Positions 22,601-35,900 of a stretch of 64,000 nt of DNA are shown here, one piece after another. This DNA is from Silurus meridionalis (taxonomy: Eukaryota > Chordata > Actinopteri > Siluriformes > Siluridae), in contig NC_060885.1 of NCBI RefSeq assembly GCF_014805685.1, positions 13,582,632 through 13,646,631 on the forward strand, written 5' to 3'. Each line of letters starts with the position of its first letter. Position 1 is the first letter of the stretch. The notes below the pieces were generated by a model. That model had not been told where the DNA came from. It saw nothing but the letters and a program-made list of their open reading frames with translations, and ran no database searches. The translations under genes were made by a program, and so were the position numbers.

Positions 22601-25600
22601 AGAAAGCCAAAACACTGTCCTGCAGACATACTACCACACACACACACAACAATTATCATATTTAGAACAATGGTATTAAACAGCATTAATGCCTGAATAA
22701 CACACTCACCCACTGAGCCGATACAGAAGTCAAAGCTGAGTTCAGAAGACAGTTTCTTATTAGATTTGAGCTTTCCTTGCAGGTTCACTATCTTCAGATT
22801 TTCTGTAAGTTGATACACAAACCAAATTAAATATATATCTGCATAAGCATCTTTTTTACTTGAACTACTTTGAAGACCTTATACTTACTGTCGAGACACA
22901 CAAGCACTGTGTCTCTCTCCAACTGTGTAACGTGAATTGCATCAACCTGATTCCGGCTAAAAAGTCAGAGAAACAGAGTTTCAACTCATACGCATACCAA
23001 ACACGAAACTGGATAAAAAAAAGTCCTATGTTGATGTAGGAAAAACTATCCAAACCAAAGTATAAGATTTGGGGCATTTTTCATTCTTTAAATTATGTTT
23101 TCTACATATTTAATTACAGTACATGTGCTGAATTAGCATTCCTAGACTGCCTGCAACAGTATAAATAACTGGCGTATTAATATTTAAATGCATAGTAAAC
23201 ATTTTTTCCTCTTTTTTAAGAACATGTAGGTTTGTGTGGGAGTGACAGGTACCTGAGCCGATCTCAGTAAACCAGGAAGAACAGGAGTTGAGGTTGATGG
23301 TTTCAAAACGAACAACCTGGCCTGGCTCCGTGCCTTGACTGACAGCTACACACACAAGGGGGTACTCCTGCTCCGGCACTACCAACATCTCAAACACATG
23401 CAGAGGATTCGGCAACGGGAAATCAAAGTGCTGTAGCAGAGAGGATGATGGGAGTTTAATAAGAGTGCAGACAGTCTTTTGGTTTCCGAAAGCATTGCAC
23501 CACAAGCACTGTGATTTGTTCGTTACTAACCTTTATAAGCATAAACCTCTGCATGGGCTCGTACCACTGTAACAGAACAATGCCATACTGCAGCGCTCCA
23601 CACAGGTACTTATAACCGGTGTATGGATTACGCACTAAAAGAGAGAGCAAGAGAGAAGTGTGTTAACTGTGCTGTACAATTGCCACATATAAACTGCCAA
23701 CAGATTATTCTTATAAAATGTTTTAAAATAACATTAATAATAAAAAAAACGAATACGTAATGTCAGCTCTGGAATCTAGTTAATCCTACTGAAAGTAAAC
23801 ACTACAGGAAAAAATATTTTGCCCATGTTGCTCACCGATGCAGCACTTGTGACAGCCCTTTGTATCAGGGATTTTGGTGGTCAGGGCAAACCTCCTGTTA
23901 AAAAACAACACCATAACAAATGAGTGTAATTACCTTATGACATTTTATGCTACAAGAGCATGTACATTAAAGCCCAATCATTTTTTTTTTTTTATACACA
24001 CATTTAAATTTTGCTAAATGCGTTTGACTACTGATAAGTAGTGTTCTGTCCACTACATATGGCTACTAAGTATGCAAAATAATTCTAAACCTGTGCACTG
24101 CACCAAAAATTTTTTATTGACAAATAATTATTTACATGTACAGTGTGATCTAAAAAAATGTGCATTACTTCTATAGACCAACAGCAAAGACACACACAAG
24201 GACAAGGCTCATAATTTCCCCATTACTAGCTCCACCACTGCCAGCAACATAAGCATACAGGTTTCTAGTTATTCACCTGTGAATGAGTTTGCATTAAAAA
24301 GTACTTGAGCTATATGAAATTAGGAAAGTGCTGAGTATCGTGTCAGGAAACGGGTAAGTGTTTGTGTACTGTGTTTGACCAACTAGGTGGTACTATGCAA
24401 AGCTGAAGTCATAGGTTAGGAAGGTAACATTGGGCTCAATTAAGGTAGTTGTAAGTTGAGCTTACAGTAGCTATGGGTTCAACCCAAGGCCATGTGAACA
24501 CATCTCCACCGAATAGTGTGACAACAAATGTAAACCCAGGACTATCCTTATCCTGACAAAGTGATCTCATCAGCTATAAACAATATAGTGGTATTAAATA
24601 AAAAGTACATTTTTAGATGAAACCTGGTATCTAGTCTGAAAAATTCTCCCCTATAAAGCAAACTACTGAGCGTGACACACATCAGGTTTAATAGCCTACT
24701 TCACACACAAACACGTGCATGACGACCCTGACTGGGCATATGAAGAAATCTTAAAGTTATCAAATGACTTTAAATGTAAAAAAAAATGCTGCTCAACACA
24801 ATGCAGGAGAGCTTTTAGAAGGGCAATACGATCTTTTGTCATAGCAAACAACAGATAGAAAAACTGTTGAAATTTTTGCATCCTAACCATATTATACACA
24901 GATAAAATGCAAAACAAATAAAATAAGCAGTACTTCCCCCTGCCCCCCAATTAAAAACACAACAAATATTTGCTTATGGGTCATTAAACTGAGATGCTGC
25001 TTTTCATATCTGCTATTGAATGCAGATGTGACAAAACTACACTAAACCTTACAACTGAGGATGCTTGCGTTAAAAGAAAAGCAGCTGTTCCAGGGACTTG
25101 CTCTTATTTACCTGGGCAGTATTCTCTCAGGAAACCTGTGTGTTTGGAACTGTGCAGCAAGTCCAGGTTTTTTGAGCTGCTCAAACAGGCCAATCAGATT
25201 ATGAGAATAAAGCTGGAAGGTTTTCCCTGAGGAAAAAAAAAAAGGATTGACAGGTTAAACAGATTATAACAAGGACATGTAGCAGAGAGACAACACAACC
25301 AAACTCAGTGCTGTCTGGATGTCTCTGGTGTCAGCGACAATGATAGCAGGCTAAGATAAGCACAATGATGCACATCTAACAACATGGCTTTAAAGGAAAT
25401 AATTAAGAGTGAGGAAAAAAAGTGATATCAGATAGGCATGAATATGTGCACAGTGAGGAAAACGATGGTACTCTTAGTATGTGCGAGTGTGTAAGAGTGC
25501 CTTTACCTTCTGATTATGGTGATTTAGACGTTAAAACAGTCAGCAGGGAGTGAGATCAGCCATGATAAGAGAGGACAGAAGAGAGGGCGCAAAAGAGGAA

Positions 25601-25730
25601 AGAGAAAGTCATTATGTAGCTACTATACATTGACCATGATTATGACAAAAGCAAAAAGCGTGTTTATTGTACAGTGACATGTACTGCAGAAGACAGGCTG
25701 ACAGTAGGAGTATGACATTATTAAAATTAC

Positions 25731-25765
<35 letters not shown>

Positions 25766-26600
25766 AAACCCTTGCCTCTTCATCTGCCTGCGATCGTTTG
25801 TTTAATAAAATATCTTGTCCGAGCACCATTGTAAACACTCATATTTAGGCTTGTGTCCAAAATACAATTCTCCTAAGCCAATCTGTCTAATGCTAAGCTG
25901 GTTAGACACAGTACATGATCACACTAATGAGTCTTGATTATAATGCATTTCAATCTTTAGATTTATTAGAATCTCTAGCCTTTCTCCACTGATAATATTT
26001 ATGAATTAGACCTCATGCTCTGACATTAAAACACAAAAATTACAGGTCTGCTTTCATGATGGAAACTTGAGAACACTGAATCCTGCATGGCTGCATCTGC
26101 TGAATGACCTATCTAATATATTTGTAACAAAAAAAGGCACATGACTATAATGGAACTATATATCCCTCTTGAATCAGATCCAAATAGATTTAATCATGAG
26201 CTAGAGAATTCTATAACCCTGAAAAAAGTGCTGAAACTCATCGAATACATAATTCGTCAACTGTGCAAACAGAATTTTGAATTAACTGTAGCTTTAATTT
26301 TGTAAAACCTTTGAAGTCAAAAAGCAGACTGGAGAAGGAAAAAAAAAAAAAAAGTATACCAACTCATACAAGCAAACAATGAAATAAAAATGCTGAATAA
26401 CACTGAATACAAGACTGAGTTAGCAGGTTAGTTAGTATGCAAATGCTTACTCGCAGTGTAAGAGATGCTTACCTGATAATGACATGAGGTTATTATTTAT
26501 GATGTAGAGCCATGTGCATCTCCGTGGGAACAACTAAAATGCAATCAGCATCATATATTAAATTAGCATTTTATACTTGAATACAATGAGTGAGTATGCC

Positions 26601-26638
<38 letters not shown>

Positions 26639-26988
26639 GATCACCCTACAAACACACATATCCATAATTCAAGATGCTAGAAAGTCAGAGGTCAGCAAAT
26701 ACCTGCTCCATGGTGGCCTCATGTAACTCATTCAAGTTCAATGTATAGATGCCATCCTCTGTCCCAAAGATCAAGTACTGATCTAAAGCAGGTAGACATT
26801 ACAGCTATTACAACTTAATGTTTCATTCACACCCGTGTGCACATGCATGTGCAATCATGTTCACATCCATATACACACAAACAGGTAAACTTTCTGAAGT
26901 TACCTTTGGTTTCTGGGTGAATCCATGAAGTGGCACAGTTGATTTTAAGTGGACAGCCATCAAACACTTTTGAAAAACATGCACCCAT
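18930..26988 (-). CDS. map4k5: MAP4K5 exons 22-33: citron homology (CNH) domain
   Basis: From about residue 535 to the C-terminus. Recognisable blocks are [178 protein letters not shown] and the conserved end [14 protein letters not shown]. The CNH domain is a beta-propeller-like regulatory and protein-interaction module. The join between exon 28 (ends 23253) and exon 29 (starts 22956) is one base out of phase. Confidence 0.9.
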
Positions 26989-29900
26989 CTAAATGCAGAC
27001 ACCGAGGCAAAAACAGCATTATATATTAGGCTCGTTTTAAAAGTACATTGATGTATCAAACTGTGATTGTCCTTTTGACCTTTTCGTTTAATGACAGCAA
27101 TGAATTATGTGCATTAGTCTCTGTGAGACAGTTATGCTAAAGAAATGCATTAAAATATCAGGCAACGATAAAGCTAAGCAATTTTAAATGATTACTCATG
27201 GTGGCCATAACAGGAATACTAGGAAAAGTAAGCGATATATGATACATTAATTAAACTAATTAATATTGATTTAGACTTTAGACTTTGTCTGCTGCAAATT
27301 TGCATTTGCTTGAAAAAAAAAAAATTATATATATATATATATAAAAATAAAATAAAACCAAACACAATTCCAGAAGTATCTTGGGTTATTGTGTATGAAA
27401 CATCAAAAGCTATTTAATTTCATCCTGTTTCCTCACATTTTTCAAAAAGACAACAATATATCTGGCTAAAAGCAGCTTTGGGTATACTGTAAGAAGACTT
27501 CCTTTACATGCTCAGGAAGAAGGCTAAGAATCAGGAAGTGGGCACTTACCAGCACTTTAGGGGTGGGTGGAAGGCCATTAATCGCTGGCTTCTGTAAGCA
27601 GACAAAATACACTTCAGTAATGTAGTGTCAAACATTTTCTGTATGTATTGCTAAATCAATACAGCTATACAAATACTGTTACTCTTACAATGTACTGAAA
27701 TTTAATATGTAATAATGTGGCTTCTCTAAAACTAGACAATGTTGCAGAGTAACTTCTTGTCATTAAATGACCACTTATGTATTTTACTATGTTATTTTAC
27801 CATCTGCAAATCCGCAAATCCTGAAGAATTCATCTTCATAAAATCATAATGTGTTAAACTGCTTTATTCTATATCCTTGAATATTTACTATACTTCTCTC
27901 TTCATGCTTGTCTTTCTCATTGTCTCTAAGGTGCATTTAGAATGCTGCTGCCCACCTGGTTTATAACTTCCCAAAGCATGCTCATGTGACTCCCACTAAG
28001 ATTCCTACTCAATGGTTTCCTGTGACAAAACTGGTATTTTAGCATTTCAAACAATCAATTGGCTCTGTATTGCACACTCATTTTTTACCTACACAGAAGC
28101 ATGCCTAACCAGTCAAGAAGCTTGACAGGTCTCTTTCTCTGTTGTAATTATCATGTTAAAATCATACTTCTTCAGCGTCTTGGCTGGTCACGGAAGGATT
28201 AACCATTTGTCTGATTGTAAAGTCATTTTAATTCAGAAAGTGTCCAGGGCAAAACCATACTTTCTTAAGTTATCTTTCAGCAATTGCAACTGAATTATCC
28301 ATTTGTTGTGTACCAAGTGTTTATGTACCTCATCAACTTTTATATTGTGCAACAGTTTTTCCTCACATCACATCTTCTAACACAAACAAACTAGCACTTG
28401 TTTCTTGGTTAGAACCAAACACGAGCAACTAAACTGAGCATCATTTTCACTCCCTCAATATGCCCTACATTTAGACACTCACAGGAAAATCTTTCTTCTC
28501 CTTTTTTTGTAGGCGACCAGGTGGTGATTTAGGAGTGTCTCCATTAAGGGTGTCTTCAGAGTCCTCACCTGTTGAGGCAAGAAAAGGAAGGAAAAATAAA
28601 ATAAATAAATAGACAAAAAACAAAGAATATTAAAGACTGCATACAGAAGTGCAGGAAGAAATGGAAGAATGGAAATGGAATTAAAAGTGAGGCAAACACA
28701 GACAGTGAAGGTACTGTAGCATCTTACCTCTAGGTTTAGAATAAAAAGAAGCTTTGAAAAGACAAGCAAAAAAAGGCAAATGAATGTTAAGGAACAGACA
28801 TATTTAGAGTTCAGGGGTGCAAAAATAATAACACTGAGTGTCTCACTAGGAAAAATGGCAAGGACAGCAAAGTGGTCAAATGTTTGTGTGCGCAGATGGG
28901 CAGCTGCTCACTAACCCATTTAAAATCAGAGATTATTACTAAGTATAGAAGTACCATGTTCTTGGACTTGTGATAGTGATCCAGGGCTGCTCACACTAGA
29001 GGTGAGGTCATGCTGCAACTGTTCAACCCTGTTGCCTCTCTCTGGTGTGCTCTGCCTTCGTGGTCCTTGGACTAGGCCATTATCTGAGCCTGGGAACCGC
29101 TTAATTGTCGAAGAGCCATCGTTCAAACCCACTTCATCAGATGAGCTAAATGGGTATGGCTAGCAGAGGAAAGGAATAAGTGCAGTTAATACCGATTCCA
29201 ATAAACACAGGAAAAATCTCTACACATTTTGTACGAATGGAAACTAAAAATATATTCACTAGTATTTTATATACACGAATACACTTACTTTGTGTGTGCG
29301 AGTGTGTACACGTGCATAAATGTAGGCATGTGTACAAACATGCATGCAGAGACAAGAAACATACCTTAGGGGGAAGCGGTGGAGGCACATGCTTCAGAGT
29401 GGATCTGTGGGGGAAAAGTTTACATGAATGAATGTATACTGGGGGGCTTCTCAGTCAGCAGCTGTATAAACTTGTGAGGTATGTGAATGCTGAACATTCT
29501 TTTACAAGGTCCTATATAATTTCTAAAGAACATTTTCACACATTGGACAAAAATGCATATGGTTTAATTTGTATGTTTTAAAGCCTAATTATCTAAAATG
29601 ATGTTATGGCCATGTGTATGGAATAAAATTAACTGTAAGAAACTTACTTCTCTACATCCTCAAAAACGTCCTCAAGTGGAGTCATGTGTCCATGACTAGA
29701 GTAAAGTAAGAACAAAGCAGAAGGGGGTTTGAAGAGAGAAAAAACGTTTATAGTTCATGGTTAAAGTTCTGTTCCTAAAAAAAAAAAAAAAATCTAAGTT
29801 GCAATAGATTTATCAGATATTTTATTCTTAGTTGCCTCTAAAACAGCATTGAGACTTTTGAGCACATTGAGCATTTATATGATCTATTGTTGTATTTTAT

Positions 29901-32900
29901 AAACACAATCAAATTTTATACTTGCTACTTCAATTTGAACAATAATATATTTGTTAATGTTTGGGACCATTATATTTTTAATATCTGAACTGGCTAAACT
30001 AAAATTCTAATGGTATTCAAATAAGAAACCATAAGAACTTCATTATAAATAAAATGGTGGGTTGTCATTTCTTTTCTCTACTGAAGTAAAAAAGAAAATC
30101 TTGGCAACCAGGAAACAAAATGTAAAAAGTCTTATTCATTATTTGATGTCAAACCAAAATGACTTCAGTGTGTAGCAAAATAAATATGAACAGACAATCA
30201 AACAGACTGTAAATCAAACAATTCTACAGAGTGAAGCAAATGCCTGACGATGAACAATATTGACAGAAGATTTGACAGTTACTGGATGCATATTCATGCA
30301 AATGCAGCAGGAAGATGATGCTCAAGCACAGTGCCCCCCCCCAAAAAACCTCTGGCATTCTTTTACTAAGGAAAGGTCATCAGCACACAAAAAAAAAAGC
30401 AGGGCAACTAAAGTATGGGTACAAATACACACACTTCTTGCTTTACCGTATGAACAACTCTTCCTCCACACTTTTCAGGAGGCTCCTTAAGTGAAACGGG
30501 AGCAAGAAAAGCAAAGAAACAGAAGAAAAGAAAAGAGGCAGTAAAAGCAAAGGAGAAAACGCAAGCAGACAGACAGTGGAGAAATTGAGCTCAAACACAC
30601 AAACTGAGCAGGTTAGCATGAACAAACATACACACAGAGATTGGTGATTTACCACAAAAAAGTTTCAGACAAGATTGACGTTATTAAGTAATGATAGGAG
30701 GCCACATGCCAGAAGGCCAATTTGTTTATGGTCTCGGTCTTAACTGTTTCTATAGTTACCTGGAGGAGATGCCTCCATCAGCGAATGGGCTCCACTGAGA
30801 AGAGAAATCATTCTCTCTGGTCACATCCTTCGGAGAAGAACATTACATCATTAGCCCTTTCAAATCATACAATATTTTGGGAATTTTGGTTAAACCAGTG
30901 TAAAACTATGTCCTAGTATTCAGTTTGGCTGCACTAAACACCTTGTAAGAGACTTTAGGTTCTATACCAGCTTTAATGTCTGTGTGAGCTGAGACTGAAT
31001 AAAGTTCTGCAGCGTTTATTGGCTCACCATTTCAGAGCTTGCTTCCGTTTCCTTCTTGAGCGGAGGCTCAAATCGCAGCTTATCAACTAGAACCAAAGCA
31101 GAAACAATCTGAATAAAGCAACATTCACAATGCCATAATTAATCACAAATATCCTAACAGTTTTTCTGCATGATATGCACCATGTAGTTGAGTCAGATTG
31201 CATACTAATGGATGCAGACATCTCCCTGGCAACATAAATATCTATGCTAGGATTAAGAAGGTTCATAGAAGTGACAGAGTCATTAATTTAACTTAAACAT
31301 TGCATTTTGAATACATGATCTGATACTTAACTTTTAGTTAGTTTAAAAATCTATACAATGGCATATTTCTGATTTAAGTAAGATTTAAATATGTGCATAA
31401 CTTTACAAACAAACTGTTAAAAAAATCGATTATAGTTACAAATATTTTCTTTTATATCGGTTGATGTGAAAAGGATACAATTTATGCAGTTTTGTTTAAA
31501 AGTTCAGCCACAGACAGGCAGAGTAAACAGGAAAGTCTCTTTTGAGCCTAGAATTCTGGTAAAAACACTGAGAACTATAGAACTGAAGTAAGATCGCTAA
31601 ATCTAATTGTCAATTTGCTAGCAGTAATAACACTTCTACCAAATATAGTTCATTCCAACACAAATGAGCAAAAACTAAATGGCAGATTGTTTATATTTCT
31701 TAAAGTTTCATCTGTTGGCACTATTAAGAGCTGACTGGTGGCCAGGTTGACATCTGGTCTTTCTTTCTTTCTTCTGCAGGGATGCAGACAATGCACTCGC
31801 TCCCCACCAGGGGGAGGAAAGACGTTCAAATGAACTTCCCTCGGTATCCATGATAGACAGTCGGCGCACTGTTCGACAGTGACAGAACACAAGTCAAGTG
31901 CGTCAGAAACACTTTCTACATAACCATTTAGGGCTGAAAACTGGCTGTACTCTAAACGCACTCACAGACACCCACACATACACAGTGATGGAAAACACAG
32001 AACCAAGATACCAGGACTTAAGATAATACAAATATATTAACTGCCAATTTAAAGCAGAGCACGGTTTCCATTCAACCTTTAGTTAAGACAATTTTGTTGC
32101 AATCAAACAGTGTACAGAGATTAAACTAAATAAAGTAACATTAACTGGGGCTCCTTTTTGTAATAATTCTTGGCAAAAACTTAATTAGTAAACATAAAGC
32201 GATGACAATGGCATACCTGACTGACCGCATGGATACATGTGTGAATATCTGCACTGACATCTGAGCTGAATGTTTGTTGCTGAGAGGATGTGAGACAGAA
32301 ACTTTGTGGCAATAAAGAAGAAGCTTTACAGCAGAAGCCTCAACAAGTTCCACAGATCTATCCAAGGGTTTTTAACTATAAAACTCAGTAGTGAACAGCT
32401 GTTTTACTGTGTAAAAACAGTTTTTTCATTTGGAACAGCTATTTTTAAATGTAAGCCTGCATCAATTGATAGCTGACTTACTGCCTGATAGCTGACTTAC
32501 TGCCTGATAGCATGCACACTAGATAAAAAAGCACTAATACACAAGCTTACACAACAGACAACAAAAAAACATCTTGTTAAATACACAACAGCCATCACCA
32601 TAAGCATTTAAGATGATGACTAATATATACATATTAAAACGACAAACATGTACAGTATATAAGAAAATGATTACTCTCTCCCTCATACAAATCATCTGTG
32701 CAACAGTCATTCATTTAATCATTCGCTGACACACACACACACACGCTCGCACACCTTCTGAGCAGCAGGGGCTTTTCATGTGTGTGGTCAAGAAAACCAG
32801 AAGTAATCTTTCAACAAGTAATAGCAAATTTAAAAAAGTGAAGACGACAACAACCAAAACTACATTTCACCCACTAACACAAAGATGAAATGAAACTCAG

Positions 32901-35900
32901 GGTACAGTATCATCTCAATCATTATCTAAATCACTCTAGTCCCTTCACACTGCTTAGACAATTCTATATCACAGTCAAATGATTTAACCCTTAGGGACTG
33001 TGGTAATTACTGTAGAGTTGTTTGTACTTGCCTAACACAGACTGTCAAACATTACCCAAATAATCATCTTAGAGTTAAAAAAACAACCAAGATAAACTGT
33101 AGCATGTCGGTCTATTAATTACCACAATGAGATCTGCAAAATGTCCATTTACAGTAATTTCAATATCAATATTCCATTGCCTCAAAACAAAAATCTAACC
33201 CCAGCAGCCAGTAAGAATCGCACCTTTCCTGTATCCTGGTTGGGGTTGCAGCAGATCCTGGGTCTATCCCAGGAAGGTTGGGTATGTGCCTATGCTCTCT
33301 ATTTGTAAAATATAAATCACTTTCACCTGAGTTGTGTGCATATTAACAGTGGAGATGTCAGCTATGTATTTTTCAGAAGACACACCATTTTAATCAAAAT
33401 TTATTTGCAGACTCGTGTGTCATGAAAAAAGTGCTGTAGCGTAATGTAGCATCCACTGCAGATTTGATGCATCCGAGCATGTATCAGGACTAGACTTAAA
33501 CTAGGCAATGCCAATTACACACTCTGTAATTCATATTATGAGAACAAAACTAATGAAAATAACCACGAGCCTATATATGACTTGTATATTACTCTATTTA
33601 ATAATTCACAATAAGACCGAAACAGCAACACAGTGGAAAAAGAGAGAACTGAAAACAAAAAGAGGTTGGCAAAGAGCAGAGAAGCTCAACAAACAAAATA
33701 AATGGACTTAGGGATTTCAAATGTCCAATATGATACATGGCTTCTACAACAATATGTAACAAGGTTTGTCTCAACCATAAAAAGGCTTAGGTGCAGCAGT
33801 TGTTTTTGCCAATAATGTTCAGAACAGTGACTGTACAAACATATCAGAACAAACGCAAAAACAGAGCGATTTCTAAAACAAAGAAAGGTTAAGCTGATAA
33901 GAGGAATGTCCTACCAATCAACAATCAGTGTTTGGACGAACATATGTGATTAGTGATGCAAGCCACCATTAAGGTAAAACTCAATGAAGTAGAAATGTTT
34001 AAAAGTACATAACCTTTTGCTATATAGTAATTCTTGCAAATATTGCAATAACTGACAAAAAAAAAAAAGGCACTATTTTAACTGGCTCTAGATAGAAGTC
34101 GCTTTCAACAAATGACCACAAAATGGTGATTGCTGTTGGTGGCTATAGTATTTTTCTCTATACAAAAGAATTACTCTTATTAACAAATGCTTATTTAAAC
34201 CCCCATGAAAGCTTTGTTTTGTCAGAGTAATGCAGTGGTGGAATGCGATTGTGCATGTGTTCACTTACAGTCAATCTCAGAGCGGGTTTTTCCAGCTCGA
34301 GCATCCTTGTTTGGGGCTGAACGGATGGTGTGAGGAGGATGCGGTGGCTAGAGAGTGAAAAAGAGGCTACAATTAGACGAGTTAATACTACAATACTGCA
34401 CTGCTGTTTATAGAAACAGTGTTCCACTGTGTGTGAAAAGCTGTGTGTGCGTGAGAGAAAGGCAGTATATCACATCTGTTAAAACACTGTGTCAAGTTCA
34501 TTTATTCATTAGCAGAGACATCACGGCCTGTAACCAGCTACCAAACACATACGTGCAGTTTTAGGATGTCCGCATATCACACTTTTTTTTCTCTCTCTCT
34601 CATTTTTTTTTTAAACACTCTTGCACATAGACACTATGTGTTACCTCTAGATCATCCTCGTCTTTATCAATGTATAGAGGAGGGTTGTCTGGGTTATTCA
34701 TCTTATCCAGCAGCTCCACTGCAATTCTGCGACTCAAACCTGACTGACCTACAAACACATGCTGCATACAAACAAGAACACAAAAAAGAAAGTTCAGAAA
34801 CAAATAACACAATGCAAAATGCACAATGTACACAGACCAGGGTGTTTTAAACTTCTTTGGTCATATCTGACACATTATTATTATATTCATTATAGTAGTT
34901 TAAAGTTTCCTCAGTCAGTATTTGTTTTGTAATGTGCACAATCCAGTTGTACAAAGTTTATGGCAGTTGCGCTGCAGTTGGCAAAGTGTACAAGCTCATA
35001 CCGTGAGCAGTTTCTCAGCTGTAGGCCTCTTCTTTGGGTTCTTAGTCAGCGACACTTTAACAAAATTCTGAAATACTGAAGACCTGAACACAAAGATATA
35101 TCGAAAAATACATTTTACATAGATGCAAGAAAAGATAACATGAGACACAGGATTGTAAAATGAAAATCCATATGAGGAATTTTAACTAACCATTTAATCT
35201 TATCCTTTAACTTGGGAGGCTGGAAGCTGCTTTTGGACATTAGGAATAAAGCCCTGTACATGCAAATGAGACAAAAACACGTTAGTGCAAAAGCAAATGT
35301 GGTCTTTTGTCATTATAGCAAATGCTTTTAGATTACAGATGATTTTCAATTACCTTGGCATTTTCTATATTTATACAATATTATTTGTGTGATAATATTT
35401 TAGTCTATGATTATTGCTTAATGTTTTTAGAGAGGAACACATGATTACAGACATATTGTGTAATGCTTTGTATATTTCAGTGGTCATACTTCTGCGTAAG
35501 TATACAAATTATGAAATAAGTGCTGTGACATAATATGGGGTTATTCACTGCACATTTGATGCATCATTTAACAGACATTACTAAATGTGGTCTCCAATGT
35601 TAAATTGGTCAAAACCAGGAAATTATACTCCGGTTGAAATTAAGAAGTCAAACACACTAAATATCATGGCCTAAGGTCTACAGCTGCCTTGTATTATGTC
35701 TTGTTTAATCAATCATTTACTAATAGAACTAGGTAAACATTGCCTGACAGTTCCATGCATTTGACCTGCTGGAAGTCAAGAAGAATTTTCAAGTAGAATG
35801 TCAGAAAATGTGTAGTTTGCAGTAATAATATAGAACAATTCACAAGCCTATTTAGAACTATAACTTAAAGCATGGTTGCAATCATATGCTATAGACTATG

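Noticed and set aside
23110..23252. Extending MAP4K5 exon 28 through its donor to fix the phase problem
   Set aside because: The read-through frame is not conserved, lacks a downstream donor in the needed phase, and would insert non-CNH sequence.
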